Source of the DNA: an uncultured Myroides sp.
GTDB lineage: Bacteria > Bacteroidota > Bacteroidia > Flavobacteriales > Flavobacteriaceae
DNA: 64,000 bases
Reading direction: 5' to 3'
Assembly (NCBI GenBank): GCA_913777665.1
Contig: CAJYTF010000015.1
Span: forward strand, 124,001 to 188,000
This document shows, piece after piece, positions 61,654 to 64,000 of the stretch. The position numbers and the translations under genes are program-made. The notes under the pieces were generated by a model. The model was not told where the DNA came from. It did not search any database and saw only the letters and a list, made by a program, of their open reading frames with translations. Positions within the stretch are counted from its first letter, which is position 1. Each line of letters starts with the position of its first letter.

Positions 61654-64000
61654 TTAAAATGTATATTTTGCGCCTAAACTAAAGAACGCTCCTCTTTTAT
61701 ACGTAACAGCATCTATTGCACCTGAAGCGTTGTCTTGTATTCTACGGAATTCTGGGTTTAAAATGTTGCGTGCAGCAAAATCAAGGGCGAAGTTTTTATG
61801 GATTTTTGTTTTTAAGATAAAATCTAAACTTCCCATGCCTTTGTCAATTAAATTACCTTTGCTTTCTACACCTAAAGCGTACAAACGGTCAGAATAATGT
61901 GTATATGCAACAGTAGCGGTCATTCCTCTGCCTTCGTTCCATTCGGTAACGTAAGAAACATCGGCATTCAATAATAAGTCAGAAGCACCTGTGAACGACG
62001 ATTTTTCAAAATCGAAATTCGTATTAATCAATCCGTTAGTTTCGCGTTGAATTTTATCTTTATCTACTTCTTGATCTGTTTTCATGTACGATACATTCAA
62101 TCCACCAAAAAGGTTATTGGTGTTAGTTCCGCCAAAATCGAAAAGTCTTTTCTTAATTTCGAATTCAGCTCCGTACACGTATCCTTTGTCACCAATGTTT
62201 ACCCAAGTAATATCGTTGGTAGATGATGCCATGGTGATTTCGTTTATAGGATCTTGAATGTACTTACCAAAAGCAGCTACCGAGATTACTTCGTCGTTCA
62301 TTGGGAAAATTTCCCATTTTAAATCTAAGTTGTAGTTTTGCGACGGATATAAGTACGGGTTACCTACTTTAATTTCGGTTACGTCTTCGTAAATAAAGCG
62401 TGCGCGCTCTTTAAACTGTGGTAAGGTGTAAGTTTTACTTGCTGCTAAACGTAAGTTTTGTACAGTTGATAATTCGTATTTTAACGAAAGATTTGGTAGA
62501 AATTCGTTACGGTTAAATTTGTTGGTTTGCTCAATAGCATCTAACTGCGTTCTCCATTGCACGGTTTGATCTATTTTTTCGTAACGTAAACCAACAACGG
62601 CGCTAAATTTATCGCTTAAACGGTACTCTAAATTAGCAAAACCAGCATGTATGTTTTGTTCACCTGTGTATGTTTGTGGGGTATCACCTGCAAAAGCTTC
62701 AATACCAAACAAGCCACCTGCGTAGTTTTGCTGATTAAAAAAAGTGTCTAAATTATTTGGGTTTACAGCACTTGTTAAAGCATCGCCAGATACACGGAAG
62801 TTGTATTGTATTGCTTCAAAATCACGTTTTTTTACACGACCATTGTATCCAATTGTTACTTTTCCTTTTTCGTTACCGTTTTCATCAACCCCTAATTTAT
62901 AGTTTAAGGCTAAGTTTGCAGCAATTTCATCTTCTTTAAGATTTTGAAAGTAACGGTGGTTATCTGTAATAGTACGTTGTGCTAAAGTGTAAGTGTCTGA
63001 ATCTTTCCAATAAAACATCTTGTTTTGTGTTCTATCTGGCATATCGCTTTCAATGGTGTTGTACGATACCGCCCAATCAAAACCTAGTTTTTCGTTTAGT
63101 TTGTGGTTACCTAATAATTGGTTAATTAAAACAGTGTTTTGAATGAACGTACCACGTTGAACTAATAATGAATCATGATCACCTTCAAAATCACGATCGC
63201 TACCCGTATAGGTATCTCTTGATAAATCAGAAGACTTAATGTACAAAAAGTTATAAGCTAAATGGTGGTTGTCGTTCACATGATAATTTGCGTTAAACAT
63301 ACCCGTTGTATTGGTAGTTTGCGAGAATTTTTCCTGATTAAACGATTTTAATTTTGCACCCTGCGCACTGGCACTTTGGTTAATACCTTCTCTAAAAGTA
63401 AAGCCGTTATCAAAACTAGCTGTAGCAAATAAATTTAATTTACCTGTTTCGCCAATAAAGAACGATTTTCCTGCTTTTAAACCAAAATTTCCACCAATTG
63501 GTCCGGCACTTTCTGGTTGTAAACTGTTCTGAAAGTTGTAACCATTTAAAGCGTTGTTAGGTTTTCCGTACGATGCATAACCCATTTTGCTTGGACCTTG
63601 TGGAAGTACAAATTCGCTGCCTTTGCTTAAAGCGTTGGTGTTTGCTTTTCCGCCCAATTCAATTTCGAACAAACCACTGTCTTTAAAATCTTTTGATGAA
63701 ATATCTACATTTCCACCACCAAAATCTCCGGTATTTCTTGAATTGAAGGCTTTGTCGATCGAAATATATTCCACAATATCAGTAGAAAACAATTCTAAAT
63801 TAATGTTCTTTTTTTCAGGATCGTTCGATGGAACCGGTAAACCGTTTAAAGAGGTTGAATTGTATCTGTCGCCCAAACCGCGCACATAAACGTTGTTGCT
63901 GCCTTCTTGCTGAGAAATACCTGCTGTTTTAGCAACCGCCGCAGCAACATCGCCCACACCTTTACGCGAAAGTTCTTGTGCACCGATCTGTTGTTTTATT
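61654..64000 (-). CDS. TonB-dependent receptor, N-terminus outside window
   Basis: About 781 C-terminal residues; the frame runs through the right edge, with IGAQELSRKGVGDVAAAVAK at the cut. The remaining plug shows GISQQEGSNNVYVRGLGDRYN, TSLNGLPVPSNDPEK and IEYISIDKAFNSRNTGDFGGGN; the barrel ends GAFFSLGAKYTF. Typical of the larger CarboxypepD_reg-plug-barrel receptors; the regulatory domain and signal peptide must lie beyond 64000. It precedes the beta-helix lipoprotein gene (88-base gap) on the same strand. Substrate unknown. Confidence 0.93.
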   Translation of the reverse strand, partial: IKQQIGAQELSRKGVGDVAAAVAKTAGISQQEGSNNVYVRGLGDRYNSTSLNGLPVPSNDPEKKNINLELFSTDIVEYISIDKAFNSRNTGDFGGGNVDISSKDFKDSGLFEIELGGKANTNALSKGSEFVLPQGPSKMGYASYGKPNNALNGYNFQNSLQPESAGPIGGNFGLKAGKSFFIGETGKLNLFATASFDNGFTFREGINQSASAQGAKLKSFNQEKFSQTTNTTGMFNANYHVNDNHHLAYNFLYIKSSDLSRDTYTGSDRDFEGDHDSLLVQRGTFIQNTVLINQLLGNHKLNEKLGFDWAVSYNTIESDMPDRTQNKMFYWKDSDTYTLAQRTITDNHRYFQNLKEDEIAANLALNYKLGVDENGNEKGKVTIGYNGRVKKRDFEAIQYNFRVSGDALTSAVNPNNLDTFFNQQNYAGGLFGIEAFAGDTPQTYTGEQNIHAGFANLEYRLSDKFSAVVGLRYEKIDQTVQWRTQLDAIEQTNKFNRNEFLPNLSLKYELSTVQNLRLAASKTYTLPQFKERARFIYEDVTEIKVGNPYLYPSQNYNLDLKWEIFPMNDEVISVAAFGKYIQDPINEITMASSTNDITWVNIGDKGYVYGAEFEIKKRLFDFGGTNTNNLFGGLNVSYMKTDQEVDKDKIQRETNGLINTNFDFEKSSFTGASDLLLNADVSYVTEWNEGRGMTATVAYTHYSDRLYALGVESKGNLIDKGMGSLDFILKTKIHKNFALDFAARNILNPEFRRIQDNASGAIDAVTYKRGAFFSLGAKYTF

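Overview
The window is a compact, AT-rich chromosomal segment of a member of the Flavobacteriaceae (Bacteroidota), probably near Flavobacterium or Myroides. Four things point there: the gldKLMN core of the type IX secretion/gliding motor (19.2-23.9 kb), several proteins with type A T9SS C-terminal sorting domains, many TonB-dependent outer-membrane receptors, and promoters of the TTTG-N19/21-TAnnTTTG type instead of sigma-70-like boxes. The assignment rests on gene content only.

Layout. 0-3 kb: pnp (cut by the window edge), rpsO, a lipoprotein and a GAF-type free methionine sulfoxide reductase. 3-6.2 kb: a three-gene metal (probably copper) module, consisting of a small HYC/CC/PP protein, a TonB-dependent receptor and a secreted HMA protein. 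6.3-13.7 kb (minus): groES-groEL, secG, a TPR-like protein, lptE, a sigma-54 activator, a GxxExxY protein and miaB. 13.8-18 kb (plus): a SLOG-like protein paired with a WYL regulator, then topA. 17.9-23.9 kb: an arginase-fold protein with lost metal ligands, directly in front of gldKLMN. 24-33.3 kb: an FAD oxidoreductase with an ABC-F ATPase, a DUF4136 lipoprotein and a DUF5522-urocanate hydratase fusion (minus), then a tight four-gene operon ending in hemL. 33.3-42.5 kb (minus): two paralogous outer-membrane beta-barrel proteins, then a siderophore-type receptor translationally coupled to a PepSY protein behind a promoter with an overlapping dyad. 42.8-45.4 kb: era-der and two identical initiator tRNA genes.

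45.4-49.7 kb looks like an accessory islet next to the tRNAs. It holds a segment bounded by imperfect inverted repeats and carrying a decapitated TetR gene, then a minus-strand set of Fur-family regulator, transglutaminase-like protein and Zn/Cd-type P-type ATPase. 49.7-55.8 kb returns to core genes: merR-lemA-TPM-TPM, alaS and a LuxE-like acyltransferase. 55.8-64 kb is a surface/secretion region with three T9SS-sorted proteins (one almost nothing but signal peptide plus sorting domain), a repeat protein with a coiled-coil tail, a beta-helix lipoprotein and a TonB receptor cut by the right edge.

Common threads: outer-membrane transport and T9SS export dominate. Genes are separated by strong hairpin terminators, two of them identical. 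Short dispersed repeats built on CACTTCGAG...CTCGA sit between genes and once inside alaS. Several -7 elements lie so close to the start codon that transcripts would be leaderless or nearly so, and these also help to choose starts. No CRISPR array, rRNA, intact transposase or prophage was seen.
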